From Tetrahymena elliotti 4EA (Eukaryota; Ciliophora; Oligohymenophorea; Hymenostomatida; Tetrahymenidae): a DNA stretch of 64,000 nt. A program made the translations under genes and the position numbers. A model generated the notes under the pieces. That model searched no databases and was not told the origin of the DNA. It saw only the letters and a program-made list of their open reading frames with translations. Within the stretch, counting starts at the first letter, position 1. Each line of letters opens with the position of its first letter. The stretch covers positions 547,804 through 611,803 of the forward strand of contig JH720334.1 in NCBI GenBank assembly GCA_000231825.2, in the 5' to 3' direction. This document shows, in pieces, positions 40,533 to 53,913 of this stretch.

Positions 40533-42980
40533 TCAATTGTTCTTGCTCAAATCGTCTTCAATTTGCTTAATATTTTTGTTTAATTGCTCAGGTAAAACTT
40601 AAAGAGATGGCATTAAATTTCCTAATTCTTTCCATAGAGGCATCAAGAGAGAGCTTGAAAAGAAAATCTAACCCTTTCTGAAAGCTTACTTTCCAGTGTA
40701 TTGTAAAAATGTTGTAACTGGAACTCCTTTTTATTCTTCTTTTATGGTCTATTTTTATATTTTTGAATGATAATAATTCTTAATTAATTATTAATAGACT
40801 ATTTTACTTAATCATGGAATTCTTAACTTAACAAGTAGCACCAATTCATGTAATTATCAAAACTATAACAAGGATTACCTATATCACAAGCATGTACCAT
40901 TAAATTAGTTAAAAACTTGTAATTTTATAGTAAAAAATTATTAGAATTAATTATTGTATTTATTAGAATATTACTTCTCTATCTTATTCTGATTCCTTAT
41001 TGAATGCTTAATATTTATCTAAAGGTTCAGGGTTTTCAGGATTTTATTTGAGCTTTACATAGGCATTAGTTTTTGTCTTTAAGTCTGAGATGAATTAGCC
41101 ATGTCTTCCCTATTAATTTTAAAATTTTAAGATTATTTTTTTGGTTTGATTATGGATTAGATTCAAATCTATTTTATTTTAGCTTTAGTCTACAGCTTTA
41201 CTAAATTTGAATAGATATTTATTATTTGTATAGAAATTTAATTAATTTTCAAAATTAGAATCTATAAGAAATAAAATTGTATGTATTTCTGTCTATTAGA
41301 TTCAAATCAACAAAAAATGCAATGCATTTAAATAAATTTTACCATATCTGTTGCAATGATGTTGGAAACTATAAGTCTTTTAAATTTATTAAGCTTAGCC
41401 TATAATTTAAAAAATTAAAATTATCCCATTTTAATTTGCTTAATTTTTCTTAAAACTTACTGTATCTTAAAATTTGGATGCCAAATCAAACTATGGATTA
41501 CGGTTGATAATATGGAAAAAAGTTGAAACATGCATATTTTCTAAAACAGCTTATTCCATATATCTTAAGCTATTTTCTGCTTTTCTCTTGACTTTATATA
41601 AATTATTTACACCCTCTATTTTATTTTTAAAAATAATATTTATTCTAAACTACTGTAAACTTTTTGCTCGCTTGAAAATTTTTTAAATTTGTATGTTAAA
41701 TACTGTGATTCATGTCATGTGCTAAACCAGAGATCATTCCCACAAAAAACTCAAAAGGTTCAATTAAATCCTTGAATTCAGATGTATAGTAGGCAGTGAA
41801 AAACATCTTTTATTAAAATTATTTATGATAAGCATATAAGATTTTTTAAATCAAGACAATTTATATTACTTGACTAAGTTAAAAAGCATGTGTCCAATTG
41901 TGATAAGGAATGACATTGTAATTCATGCACATCTCTTCTATCAAATCTTTTAGAAAAGCATCTTCGATATTGAACTTAGTATGAATATTTAAGAATTCAA
42001 ACATTTAGAATGCTATATCTACTAATTCCTTATTTGTGTAAATATGCATGTTGAAATCGAAGTCTAGAACTTTGCTAATATCTAATTTTAAAGTAAATAA
42101 ATATTTTACTATTTCTTAACTTAGAAATTATTTTTTAAATATTTTCGTGAATACTTTCTAAAGCATTTCTAAATTAACTATCTTAAAATGACTTTTTTCT
42201 TTATTTCTTTGAACAAAATCATACTAAATCGAACTTAGTCTGAAAAATTTAGCTTAAAAAAATCTAAAGAAATTAAAATTAGTACCAAATTTATTCATTC
42301 TATCATTCAAATTCAACTTGATATCATGAATGAGAGGAAGGAGAGTTTAACCAGTAGATTCATACTTCTTTCTAAATGCATCTATGTCTCTTTCAGGATA
42401 CTTTAGTTAATTTTCTTACCTCCTCTTGAAAGATTTTAATGTTTTTATAAACTAGGAGTAGATGCTTGGAGCTAACTCCTCTTTAATTACACCTGACTGT
42501 TATCATAATAAAATCAAAGTTAATAAAAATTTCATTTTAACTATTGGCTTTCAAACAAGCCTGCACATAATTTTAGAGTCTATCTTTCTCTACAGAGAAC
42601 TAACAGCTCTATATCATGAAACTAGAACTTATTGAATTGAGGGTTCTTTGTTGTGCAAAAATTATCAATTTATGCTTAAATAATGCTATAACAATATGTT
42701 TTTACCTTTATTTAGAGAGCAATGGTTTCGTATATTTTCTCAAAATTATTGAACTCCTCTTTTTTGTTTTAGGGAAGACGAGAATATAAGAAACTCCTAA
42801 TAAATACTATCTATATTTTTTAAAGATTGTTACTATAATGCTAAAAAGTTAGCAAGAAAGTTTATTGAATATTTGTTGCAGTATAATAAATGGCTCAAAG
42901 GCTCAATGTTGCTTTAAAAGATTATAATTTACTTCGTTTTCTAGCTACTTCAAGAATGTAATATTTTAATTTTAAGCCAT
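40533..42980 (-). CDS. Class I 3',5'-cyclic-nucleotide phosphodiesterase
   Basis: Ten exons read on the minus strand: 42980-42933, 42840-42706, 42674-42542, 42492-41870, 41806-41704, 41615-41461, 41399-41343, 41109-40975, 40915-40808 and 40748-40533, giving 570 aa. The C-terminal ~270 residues are a PDEase catalytic domain. They contain YHNWTHAF (~302), LAHDMNH joined across an intron to HKGVNN, AVLENMHVSTF, IIATDM followed by GRHG, VHACDIGNP, a Trp..EFHDQ segment and the nucleotide-binding Gln in GQIFFSSSLLMPLW. All expected metal ligands (two His, two Asp) are present, so it should hydrolyse cAMP and/or cGMP. The N-terminal 200 residues lack a recognisable GAF domain or TM. Exons 2-4 are less certain: the intron at 42675-42705 is only 31 nt, and another frame is also open there. 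From exon 4 on the model is firm. Confidence 0.88.
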
Positions 42981-44148
42981 GAGTGGAAGGGAATACTTAA
43001 AAAATTGCAATGGGTTTTTATTTTTCTAATGTTTATTGTAGATAATTAAGTTTTGTAATTGAATTTACAATTATTAACTTTTATTTCACAAATTTTTTTA
43101 GCTAATAACCTATGATTTTGTAATTAATTATTAATTCTTTTTGAGACAAATTTTTTAAAAATCAATCATCAAATATTTAGTCAGCATTTTTTAATTAATT
43201 CAATTTTAAATGCCAAAAAATCTAAACTCATTCATTTGTTAATAAAGTTATTTTCATCTCTCCTTGTTTATTTATTCATTTTGTCAATGATCTTGCATTT
43301 TGACATACAATTAACATATTTTTATTACTTTTCATTTCACTATTAAATTACTTTTTATCTGTCTCCAATAAAATTTATTTCATTCATTCGTTTTATACTT
43401 TTATTATTCATCATTACAACCTAATACTCAATTTATTTAGCCAAATTTTTTATCACTTTTTTTCTTTCATAAATATAAATATAAAATAGTAAGTATTTCA
43501 ATAATTATCCAAGCTCCCTTTTACTTTTATCACTTTAATTTAGTTTCTTTGAATTTATCTACTCTTATACTTGTAACCAAATTAAAGAATCTTAGTTGAT
43601 TAATTTACCTTTAATACCAATTCCCTTTTTATTTAGAATTATTTATTATAGACCTAGCCATTCTCACATAAATTTAAATCATCTTGCCTTGAAAGTATTT
43701 ATTTATTATAAATATTTATCTTATTGAATAAACAAAACCAAATTTTAATTTATTTGCCAATGATTGTTAATTCCACAAAATAGTTAAGCTAAATTTACTG
43801 TTTTAAAAATAATTATTAAAAGAGTTTACATTAAGTACTCTTGATTTATTAAAAAAATTATTTATTGAATCTATTTTTATAATTACTCTTGAGTCTTACT
43901 TATCCATTGAAAATATTTTTCACAGTCAATTTTTTAATTAGCTTAATCCATTCAAAATTTTACTCATTTTTAATGAAAGGATTATTAATTGTTCATTGAT
44001 AATTTACTACTAAAACTAAAATTAAAAGTCTATTCCTAAAACTAAAAGAAAATTAAAAACATACTTTAAACAAATATATCTTAATAAATATTTCTAAAAC
44101 AAATAAAATTAAAACTTAAAATTATTTATTGCAAAAGAAACTAATCAA
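42981..44148. other. AT-rich intergenic stretch
   Basis: This 1.17 kb spacer lies between two minus-strand genes: the 5' flank of the phosphodiesterase and the 3' flank of the phosphatase. It has many short CAT/TCA-rich words but no supported reading frame or repeat. Confidence 0.5.
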
Positions 44149-45276
44149 TCAAATATTGCTATCTTCATTTTAACTTTGAATTTAATTCTTTAAATTTTGT
44201 TCATAAGTTGCTAATTACTTCATAAATCCTTAAAATATTATTAATTAAAACCAAAACTAAATAAACAAATAATTTTTACCTTAGTTAGGCTAAGCTATTT
44301 CTCTTGTTTATCTAACAAGATTTAGTGCATCATTCAAACTAAGTTTTTGGTACTTCATCAAATATCTGTTAAAAAAGATTAGGAAGAAATTAACTTTAAA
44401 AAAATCAATTTTTATTTTAATTTGTAAAATATTAAATAAAAATCATTGAAAAATATTTTATAAAATTATGATTTTTAATTTTGAAAAAGAATTTATTTCT
44501 TTCTACTTAATAAAATAATAATAAATTTTCAAAAGAAGCTTTCCAGAAAAATAATTAATTACGCCAAAACCAAGGTCGTAGATCGAGATTTGCCAGCAAA
44601 ACTTTTAAATAAAATAAAAGTTAGAAAATAAATGGAAAAACTAACTATTTTTACCAATGCACTAAAATATTTTATTATGATGATACTGCTTAGTGAATAA
44701 ATTCACTTGATTCATCAAAATACTTCTAGATATCAACATCAGGACTATCAAGTATTGGTAACTGCTTATAAGTGCAAATATCTTAAAACATTGGCTTAGA
44801 TTTATCCATCGCGCTTAAAATAAACTTAATATTCAAATTTTCAATAACTTCTTTTTTGAGTGCTGCTCCTATACTACCTAGATATAAATAATCCATAATT
44901 TTTGCAGGTTAATGATCAGTTTTCATTTTTTTTACAGCAACTAATGCTAGAATACATTATTGAATTCTTTCAAATTTTTTCTATTGCTGTTCTTTAGTCA
45001 GCTCCTAAAGCAAGTTATATGTACTATAAATACTTAACAATTTATTCAATAAAATACCTTTTTTATTTCTTATGAGTCTTCTGATAATTATTTATCACCT
45101 TCTTTTTATTCTTCGTGTTATTTAACTTCTTCCAACTTCGCCTATTATACTTCTGAAAGAGGAATTTACTAATTATCAGAGTTGGTTTCTAATGGAACCT
45201 AGCTAGCTTATATTTATATGTTATCTATTCCTTATGATAAAGATTAACCTATATTTTCTGAATTCTGCTATTCCAT
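44149..45276 (-). CDS. Dual-specificity protein phosphatase (DUSP)
   Basis: Five exons: 45276-45058, 45004-44655, 44601-44563, 44365-44280 and 44228-44149, giving 257 aa. A Gln/Glu-rich N-terminal ~75 residues precede a DSPc domain starting IMDYLYLGSIGAA. The general-acid loop lies in LDSPDVDI, and the active site is HCFAGKSRST, made by splicing HC|FAGKSRS; it matches HCxxGxSRS with catalytic Cys and Arg intact. AYLMKYQKLSLNDAL and VRQTREIAQPNQGF complete the fold. It should dephosphorylate Tyr and Ser/Thr residues; MAP kinases are the usual family substrates, but no kinase-docking motif is evident. The 39-nt third exon, encoding the active-site loop, is flanked by two introns and is easily missed. 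Confidence 0.9.
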
Positions 45277-45792
45277 TTTGGTATTTTGGTGAGAGTCTGA
45301 GCTAAAAAAAATCAAAATTCTTCAATCAGCTATTTCTGATGTAATTGTTGCAAATTTATTTAAAAAAATTTAATAAAAATAAACATAAGATTTTATAAGA
45401 AACAAAATTGAGGAATAAGTAATAAATTTCAAATCTAAATAAATATCAAAATTAATACATTAAAGAATGCTATCATAAATCTTATTTTATATTTGCTAAC
45501 TTATTCAAAATATTATTAAAAAGATGTAATTAGCAAGCATTTAATGATTAAGAAATTGATTTTTTTATTTTATTAGATAAAAAATTTATTGAAAGTTTCA
45601 TAAATAGAATCATTTATTCTTTATTAATAATAGTAAATTCAATTTTTATAATATAAGTTGAATATGAGATAAATGAGCATATATAAAAATTAACTAATGA
45701 ATTAATAGAATTATATTAAAATTGTAAGTTTTAAATAGTAGTAATAAATCAAATTTTGTTTTTAAGTGTTTATTTAGTGCTTTCAAATTTAT
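45277..45792. other. Short intergenic spacer
   Basis: This 0.5 kb AT-rich spacer is the 5' flank of the phosphatase gene and the 3' flank of the tubulin glycylase gene, both on the minus strand. Nothing else is seen. Confidence 0.55.
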
Positions 45793-48700
45793 TCATTTTT
45801 TGTAAGAAGCCAGGACTTTATTATTTTTTGTTTACTTCTCACCTTTGTAAATGAGTTTAAATCCGCCTGTGTCAACATTCTTTTTTGTTCCTTTTTTAGC
45901 CATTGAGTAGTCTACTATTACTTTAGTTGTGTCTTCCAACACTCTCTAAACTAGTTCTTCAGTAATTGATGTACTGTATTCCATTGAAGGAGAACTATTA
46001 ATTTCAATAAGCCAAGGTTAGTAATTGCTATCTATCATAAAGTCATATCCAATAAATTCCATTGAATTTTTTCTTGCCCCAACTTGATCTTAGCAGCTCT
46101 TGAGAGATTAAATGACCATTTATTTGAGTTTAGGCTGAATTTCGTCATAAAATACATCTCTACCTTCTGTTTCCTATTTAAATGAAAAAATTGTTAACAC
46201 AATAATTTAGCCAAATTAAATTTTTACTTTTAGATATTAAGCAAATTATTCCTAGCTCATCATTAAATCGTCTTTGTCTGTATATGCATCTTTGTTATAT
46301 TTTTGAACTATGTTATTTGTCAAATGAACAAATCTATGTTATTTTTTTATAATGAAGTTATTTATCTAATTTATAAATTTAAATAAATTAAAAAACCTAT
46401 TATTCAAATCATCTATGTTATGCTCAACTGAGCATAATCTGATATAACATTCTTCAAAGAACCAAATTCTAGGAGGACAAAAATCTTAAACAATAGCCCA
46501 TTATCTCATATCAAATTTCTAATTTATTAAAAATAAAAGTAAATAAAAATGAAAATTGCTTCTTTTTTTTGGGTATTTATTTTTCTAAAATCTGATTTAA
46601 AGATTTACTTTATTGTTAATTAAAAGAGGATTTTCAATATATTTTTGAACAACGAATTGAGTTTCTTTGCCTACAACATAATCCATAATTTTGTCAAGAC
46701 TGTTAAAACATTTGATACCTCTTCCTCTAGATAAGACTATTTATTTTTTAGTTGTTATCATTATTTTTTCATTTAATTACTTGTTAAAATAATTTACAGT
46801 TAGGTTTTACAATCCAAATATTTCTGTAACCATTTAAGTGGTGTTATGGATCTTTTTCACTTGATTTTTGAAGTGTCTAGTTACATAAATCTAAGAGCTC
46901 TTAAGACTTTGAACTAAATCTCTACTATGTATCTTATTTTAAACTTGTACTGCTTTAAGCACTTTCTTCTTCTATTGGTTCATGATGATTATGATTAACA
47001 GATAATTTATGTGAATTTTTTCTTTTATTCATATGAGTTTTTTATTACTAATTATGTGAATAATATAAATGTTTAAAAGTTGGATGCTATCTCAGCTTTT
47101 CCAAATAAAAGTCTATTCTTTTATGATCCAACGAATAATCTTCTTTAGAAATTATTTCCCATTCTTCTGGACTAACACAAGGTAAGACATCATAATTCTT
47201 TTAAAAAATTGTATTATTAAATTTAATGCTTCTTATTTTTAAGAGAAATTTACAAAAATAAAATCAACTGTCTCATAAAAATCTATGAATTTTCTGGATG
47301 CAACCTCATTACAAAGTCTAATTTTCAACTCTAATTTATCATCAATGCTTTCTATTCCGTTTTTCAGCATATCTTTAAATCTATGTACTAAACTTTCTGC
47401 CTAAATATTTAAACAAACAAGCATTTGAGATTTTATTTAAAATTTTGTTTTAAAAATTACCTTTGCAACTTTAAAATTTTCTATAAAATCCTCAAATTCT
47501 TAAAGATCCCCAAGATCGAAAGACCTCGGGAAAAATTTATAAACATCTGCATTTTCTGAGTGTATCAAAGTTCTAAGATTTCTAGCTAATCCATATTTAC
47601 TAGTAAATGTTTGATTGTTATCAAAATGGTTAACAACTTAATTATCTTATAAATTATCATAGTCTATGTCTTACACCTTTAATATTAATTAATTGAATAC
47701 TAATTCATTCATTTTAATCTAATTACTTTGCAAGTCCATTTGAGGTCGAAGCAAGGAGAAAAGTAATCAGGATTTTCAACCCATCCTCTTTCTTACAAAG
47801 CTTTTCTGAGATCTCCATATCCTCCTTTAATAATGAAAACCTTTGTTTTTGGGTCTAATTTATTGAATTTCTTCCATTTAGCTAAATCTGTTTGTTATAC
47901 TGCATTTGAGTTGTTATTTTTATATTTAACTGGGGTCTCATCATCATCAGATGATTCTTCTTCGTCTTTTGATTTAGTGTTACTTGAAATTTTCTTATCT
48001 TAAATCTAGTTAAGTCTTTTACGCACATCATAATTAATTGATTTCAACTAAGCAGAGTGCAAAAAATTAAATCTATTTATTTATTATAAATTAGAAAATC
48101 AAATTTTATATAAATATTTTTTGAATTTAGATCAGATAAATTTAAAAACCTGTCTAACGAATATCAATTAATTAATGAAAATAAATCTGATAAAACTTAA
48201 CAAAAATAAATACCTTTCTCTGTATTTATATTTTCCCTTTGTGGCCACAATCTTTTTAACTTTGTTTATAATATTTATTGTATTTTTAGAGAGCTAATTC
48301 AAGTGCTTTTGCTAATTATTCATAAAATAAAAACGTTTAAATTTTCTTGATTTTGATATAATTTATTTCAGGAAGAAAAACAATTTCATAAATAAATACT
48401 TACCCCAAGCTACTGAGTAATAGATGAAAATGTTTTAATTGGTTTCTTGCTATTTAAATTGCTAAAATAAATTTCCTTCTTTCCTAATATATGAAGAAGT
48501 TATCCTAAATTATATCTGAAATATCTTATGCATTTGAGCTTATCTTCTTCATCATTTTCAACAGACATTATATTTTCATATACTTTTTTACTTGTCTGGT
48601 TACTTTAACTGGCTAGTGTCAGTTGGTTATTTTCTTTAGAAGCCGAATTTATATTTGTTAAGCTATGCTCCTTAATTAGAGTTTATGTTTTTGCTGTTGT

Positions 48701-49972
48701 TGGAATAGTAATTTCTTGTTATGTTGAACTTTATTTTTCTGTCACTGTACTGTAACTATGACCTTTTAAACTTTATATCATATTTTCATTATTCTAACTA
48801 CTTCCCGCTGTAGAGCTATTCTAATTTAATATGGTATTTATAGAAGCTGCCAAATGAAATCTAGCAGATTTTTCATGTGAGCTTGGGCGAATATCAGAAA
48901 AAGCCTATTAAGGCTTATTTTCTTTTTTTATTTTAGGGAGTTTTGAAGATTTATAATATCTTTTTTCTTAAAGGTAAGGATTATTAACGTGGTGGTTGTA
49001 GGGATTATTTGGATTACCAACACATGAATAAAGTATGTTTTTTTGCTAGAAATTTTCACTAGAATTAAACATATTTGACTATTGACCATTAAAAAGGCTG
49101 TTACTTTACTATGATGATTAGTTGAAGTAATTAGCCATTGATATTACTGGCTATTGAGATTGCATAGAAAGAGGTAGAGGAGATTAAGACTATGGATTAC
49201 TAGATGAAGATGATTAGTTAGATAATGGTTGTTATTGTTAAACTAATGAATGTAGAATCTAATGAGTTTACTATATCTATTAAAATCTGAATTCATTCTA
49301 TTATTAGATAACATTCGAATTACGAAGAATATTTGCAGCAAACTAAGTGTTACTACCATTCCCAGAAACAATTGATCCAGCAGCAGATTTGGGTGATTAT
49401 TCAGAGTGAAAATTACCTACATTCTCTCTATTCGAATTGGCATTTTAGCCTTTATTATTGCTTAAGTATTATTATAACAGAACACTATTTTAAGGATTGC
49501 TACTACCATTCTAATTAAAAGTAGGAAATCCTTCTTGATTCCCTGAATATAGTAACTACTACTGCATTTATAAATTTTGCATATACTGATGTTATTAGAA
49601 CATTAAACTTTACTACTATAGTGATGGGTCTAGTTAGTAAATTTAATTATACTTTTATGCTTACTGCTAACGAAGATATTCTAGTTTATTTTAATGACCA
49701 ATTTTGAATTAGTAATGCTACTGATGGCTTAGTGGTGAATTATACTTAATTTATGGTTATTTATTACCGCTTTATTAAATGGCGGCTTATTGATTTAAAT
49801 TACTTGCATTATTTAAATAGTTGTTAGAATTTCCACTAACAATCATATTTGGAAGTTGCTATTCTTTTTAATTTCCCTATTATAACTGTTGCTACTATTA
49901 TATCTACTTCATTTTAGAGGTAGGATCACATAAGCTCATTGACTTACCTTAAATATCTATTCCCATAAACAT
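45793..49972 (-). CDS. TTLL3: TTLL3-type tubulin glycylase with long Gln/Asn-rich N-terminus
   Basis: Ten exons: 49972-48404, 48311-48214, 48072-47727, 47676-47461, 47400-47254, 47197-46798, 46736-46609, 46518-46397, 46333-46228 and 46173-45793, giving 1,170 aa. The first ~490 residues are Gln/Asn/Ser-rich, with many poly-Q runs coded by mixed TAA/TAG/CAA, and are probably disordered. The rest follows the TTLL3 glycylase family: FNFLHSAQLKSINYDVR, IIKGGYGDLRKALQERGWVE, then the ATP-grasp core with NGYRNIWIVKPN, SRGRGIKCF, VVQKYIENPLLI, KFDMRQWAIV, FVHLTNNIVQKYN, EFIGYDFMID and PWLIEINSSPSM. TTLL3 enzymes add the first glycine of side chains on tubulin in cilia and axonemes. KPNFLSRG replaces the more usual KPAxxSRG. 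Which family paralog this is cannot be told from the sequence alone. The start is the first ATG after an in-frame TGA. Confidence 0.88.
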
Positions 49973-52296
49973 TTTTCAAAAGAAAAAGGAATTATTCTAC
50001 TTTTCTAATTTGGTAGCTCTTGCTAAATATTTTATGACGCTGAAGAATTGAGCTTTTTAAACTATCTTTTATGATTATTTCTATTCAATGTTTATTTATT
50101 GCTTTATTTTTGTGATTGTAAATTTTCAGAATTTAAAGATCTTCTTATTATCTATCTACAAATTAAAATGATTTTTGCTTTTATTGCTTTATTTCCAACT
50201 AACTTTTTCAAACTATCTATCTAGCTAATGTCTATCTGTTAGGTAACACTTCTTGAACCACCTTGATTTTATAGCTCAAATATAACTCTTTTATTTTTAA
50301 AAGAAGAAATAATAAGTATTGTTACTGTCAAATTTGAACTATTAATTATTGATTATCTTTTTAGTTAATTTTTTGATTTGATTATTTTTTCTTTGTTTAA
50401 AAGACCAATTGAAATATCAGTCAAATCATAACTATTATTTAATTTAATAAATTTGATGATCTTGATTGATGGATTGATCGATCACTAGCTCGTTGCTTTC
50501 TTTTTTTTTTTACTTCTTAAAATTTTCAGAGTTTGTTAATTCATTGATTCAATCAGTCTTTTGGGGTATTAAAATTGTATTTTTAATAATTAATAATGTG
50601 AATTTACTCTCCATATTATGGAAATTAATAATATTTGGTTTTGAAAAATTGAAAAATAAAGATAGAAGCACTTCTTAAATTAATTGTTAAAACTAGGATT
50701 AAGGTAATCTAAATAACACTCACTATAAGTATTTTCCTTTTTCACGTTAAAATAATCAACTGATATTTTTTTAGAGTTATTTTGATATTCAATCAATTTT
50801 TATTCTTATTAATATCTCAAAAACTACTTTTTAAAGAAAAAAAATGATTTATTTTCTCTAAAAATAAAATATTTTTAGGGGATAAATTATTTTAATAATT
50901 ATTTTTAAATTAATTAATTTAACAATAAAACTCAGTTTAAATTTGTTAAAATTCATTTAATAAAGAAATTAAATAAATTAATGTGACATCATACTTATTC
51001 TTTATTTCATTTGTTACCAATCAAAAGAAAAAAATTAGTTCATTTTGATTTAAAAATCAAAACAGTTAAATCTTGAAGATTTGATTATGAATACTAGAAA
51101 TACAAGATTTAAAGCCATAAAAATCCATTTTAAATTAAATAATCTGGTTTTACTTTAATTTAATTTCTAAACTAAATATGTAACTATTATAATTTGATTA
51201 ACCCTAAAACAAATAGTAAGCATTTGTTTGTCATAATTATTTAATTGAATTATTTAGCTAGTTCATTTATATAAATATTTCAGCATAAAAATTATAGTTC
51301 ACCACCAAATCATTATTTTATATCTTAAACGACAGTTTTAATTTAATTCTTATTGAAAAGTAAATAACGTTTCTAAAAACAATTTGATTTTCAAACTAAA
51401 CCATCTCGAAATTTGAAAAGTTAGCGCAAAATAAGTTAAAATATTTTGTTAAAGAAATTTTAATTTGAATTTAAAATATTTTTAGAATGATTAATCTTAG
51501 ATTTGTATCAATTTATTTTAGAATTATTGAATTGTTGAAAATTTGAAAAATTAAAATCTTTAATTTTAATAAATCTTAAACTAATTTGAAAAGGAGAATA
51601 ATATCAAAGAGATACAATTTATAAATATAGTTTTAAAAAATACTTAATCAACCTGTAAAGAAAAATTTAATAAAATTTTTAAGTTGTTAATACTTCAATT
51701 ATTAATTATTTATATTCTATGTTTCATCACTAATCTCTGATAATAAAAATATCATGAAAATTAGTTTAAGATATTAAAATTTATATTTATGATGTTAGAT
51801 TAGCTTTTAAATATCTTTATATTTTTAATATTTTAATAAATTAAATTCAATAATAAAAAATGAATTTATTGCAAGTAGAAATAGGAACAGAGTATTTGTA
51901 ATAATCATAAAATTAAAGAATGAAATTTGAATGTATTTGATGTTTAAATTAGTACCTGTATTTAGATTGAAATGACCATGAATTAAAAATAGAAATGAAG
52001 CGGAATAATTAATTTAGATTTAAATACTAAAATAAGAAAGAATAAAGATTTATACCTTTTATTTGATTATTTATTTGCCTTTGAAGATAATATCTTTTAA
52101 GAGTTTCTTAGTGAAAACTAAATAACTATCTATCTAACTATAAAAAAGTTTAATAAATTTAAGAATTTTTAATACTTTAATTTATATACAATTAAATAGG
52201 ATAACAAACAAACAAATATCATTTTGAAACAATCCAATAGGTCTACATTCCAAAAGCAAAAGTTAAATTATAAATCTAAAAGAAATATTAAAAGAA
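49973..52296. other. Divergent 5' intergenic region
   Basis: This 2.3 kb stretch lies between the glycylase (-) and the carrier gene (+) and should hold both promoters. No gene is supported. A 61-codon open frame at 50493-50678 (+) is hydrophobic by composition only. Short TGAT/GATC repeats near 50460-50480 are unremarkable. Confidence 0.45.
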
Positions 52297-53256
52297 ATGA
52301 GTGATAATCAAGCAGTATAAGTAGAATAAACTTAAGCATAAAATAGTAAAGGATTCTCATATAGTAATACATACCTTAAAGAATTTGGTGTTTTAGGATA
52401 TTTAGCCCTTTAGGCTTTCATCTATCCTATGGAGAGAATTAAAGTGCTCCAATAGATAGATATCATTCCTGAAATAGTTGATGATGCAGGCAAATATGAT
52501 CTTCGTTAAAACTTCTAAAATTATTATAATCGTCATGCTGAATCAGACACTTTTGAAGCTTTTTATCGTGGTTTAGGAGCTAAAATTTGCAAAATAATCA
52601 CAAAAGAACTTTCTATTTATTTTTTATCTGATAGAATTAGAGATAGAATTTAAGTATTTGATCCCAAGGAAGATCCTTTTAAGCACTTTGTATACAACTT
52701 TATTTCAGCAGCTTCCAGTGGTGCTTTGACTGAATTAATTGTATATCCCTTAGAAGTTGCTAAAACTAGAATTATATGTGATAGTGCTGCTTTCGACGAT
52801 CGTGTCTATACAAATGTTTACTAAGCTTTGTTTAAGGATAGTTCAGCCAGTATTATGCGTGGTGCCTTGTTCTCTTTGACAGGTGCAGCTTTTTATAGAG
52901 GTACTCAAATTGGTTTGTATGAAACCCTCAATCATTTTGGTATGAAAGATATGTCTGCATGGGTTCATTTACCTGCCTCTATTTTGATTACTATTTTTGC
53001 ATAAAAAATTACATATCCTTTTGATACTATTCGTAGATAAGTAATGCTTAGAGAAACTCCTTTTGAAGTTACCTCTGCAGAAACAAGTACTATCATAAAA
53101 AGATTTACTCATCCTGCTCGTAAATCAGACTTAATGAGAGGTTGGAACATGTAACTTTATAAATCCGTCTCTGCAGGTTTATTCTTATTTGGTTATAAAG
53201 CTTTCACAGGAACATTCGATGCTGTCCCAGGACTTATAACTAAGCTTTCTCACTGA
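52297..53256 (+). CDS. Mitochondrial carrier family (ADP/ATP-carrier-like) inner-membrane transporter
   Basis: This single exon of 319 aa has the three-fold repeat of the SLC25 family, with one signature per repeat: YPMERIKVLQ (Pro ~44), YPLEVAKTR (Pro ~151) and YPFDTIRRQVM (Pro ~241). Length and spacing are normal for six TM helices. It exchanges small metabolites across the mitochondrial inner membrane. The third repeat has RRQVM where true ADP/ATP carriers have RRRMMM, and the order of signatures otherwise resembles that subfamily, so the nucleotide substrate is unsure. The N-terminal 20 residues are Gln-rich and polar. The coding region is markedly richer in G+C than the flanks, suggesting good expression. 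The start is the only ATG before the first helix. Confidence 0.88.
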
Positions 53257-53913
53257 GAGATAGCCAAACCAAAATATCAATAAATAAATACAAAGCATTA
53301 AATTTAAACTTCTATTATATTTAATTTAAAAGTAATGTTATATGTAAAAGGAAAAAGAAGTAATCAAATAAAGATATATTAATTATTCGTAATAAAAAAA
53401 TGTCATACTTTCTTGCATAACTTAACAAATGAACTCTTATATAAAAATAATATTAGGGTAAATTGTATTTTCCAAAATGAATTACCATATTACCATATGA
53501 ATCAATATGACCAACATGTTTGTTAAATTGAATAAGAAGATTAAATAAATTAAATTTGGATGAATAAATTGATTTTATTATCATTTTTGTATAGAATATG
53601 AACAACATGTTAACATAAAATAAATAGAATAGCTAAAAATATTAATATTTTTTTGTTTACTTTGAAATAGTTATTCTCTACTCTCTTCCATTAGCCATCA
53701 AATTTTTTTATTTTTTTGAATTTTTTATTATTCTAGAACTTTTTCAAGATTTGTTTTTAATCTGTTTATTTAATTTTGAGTTTTATTTAATATTTACCAA
53801 GAAAATTTAGCTTTATCTATCTATTTATTACTTTGTTTTGACTATGGAACACAAAGAATACTCTTTAAATTTTAGTTAAAGACAGTAATTATTTTAAGAA
53901 ATTGTTTAAATTA
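53257..53913. other. Convergent 3' intergenic region
   Basis: About 0.66 kb of AT-rich DNA lies between the stops of the carrier gene (+) and the FCP1-like gene (-). No gene or element is seen. Confidence 0.55.
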
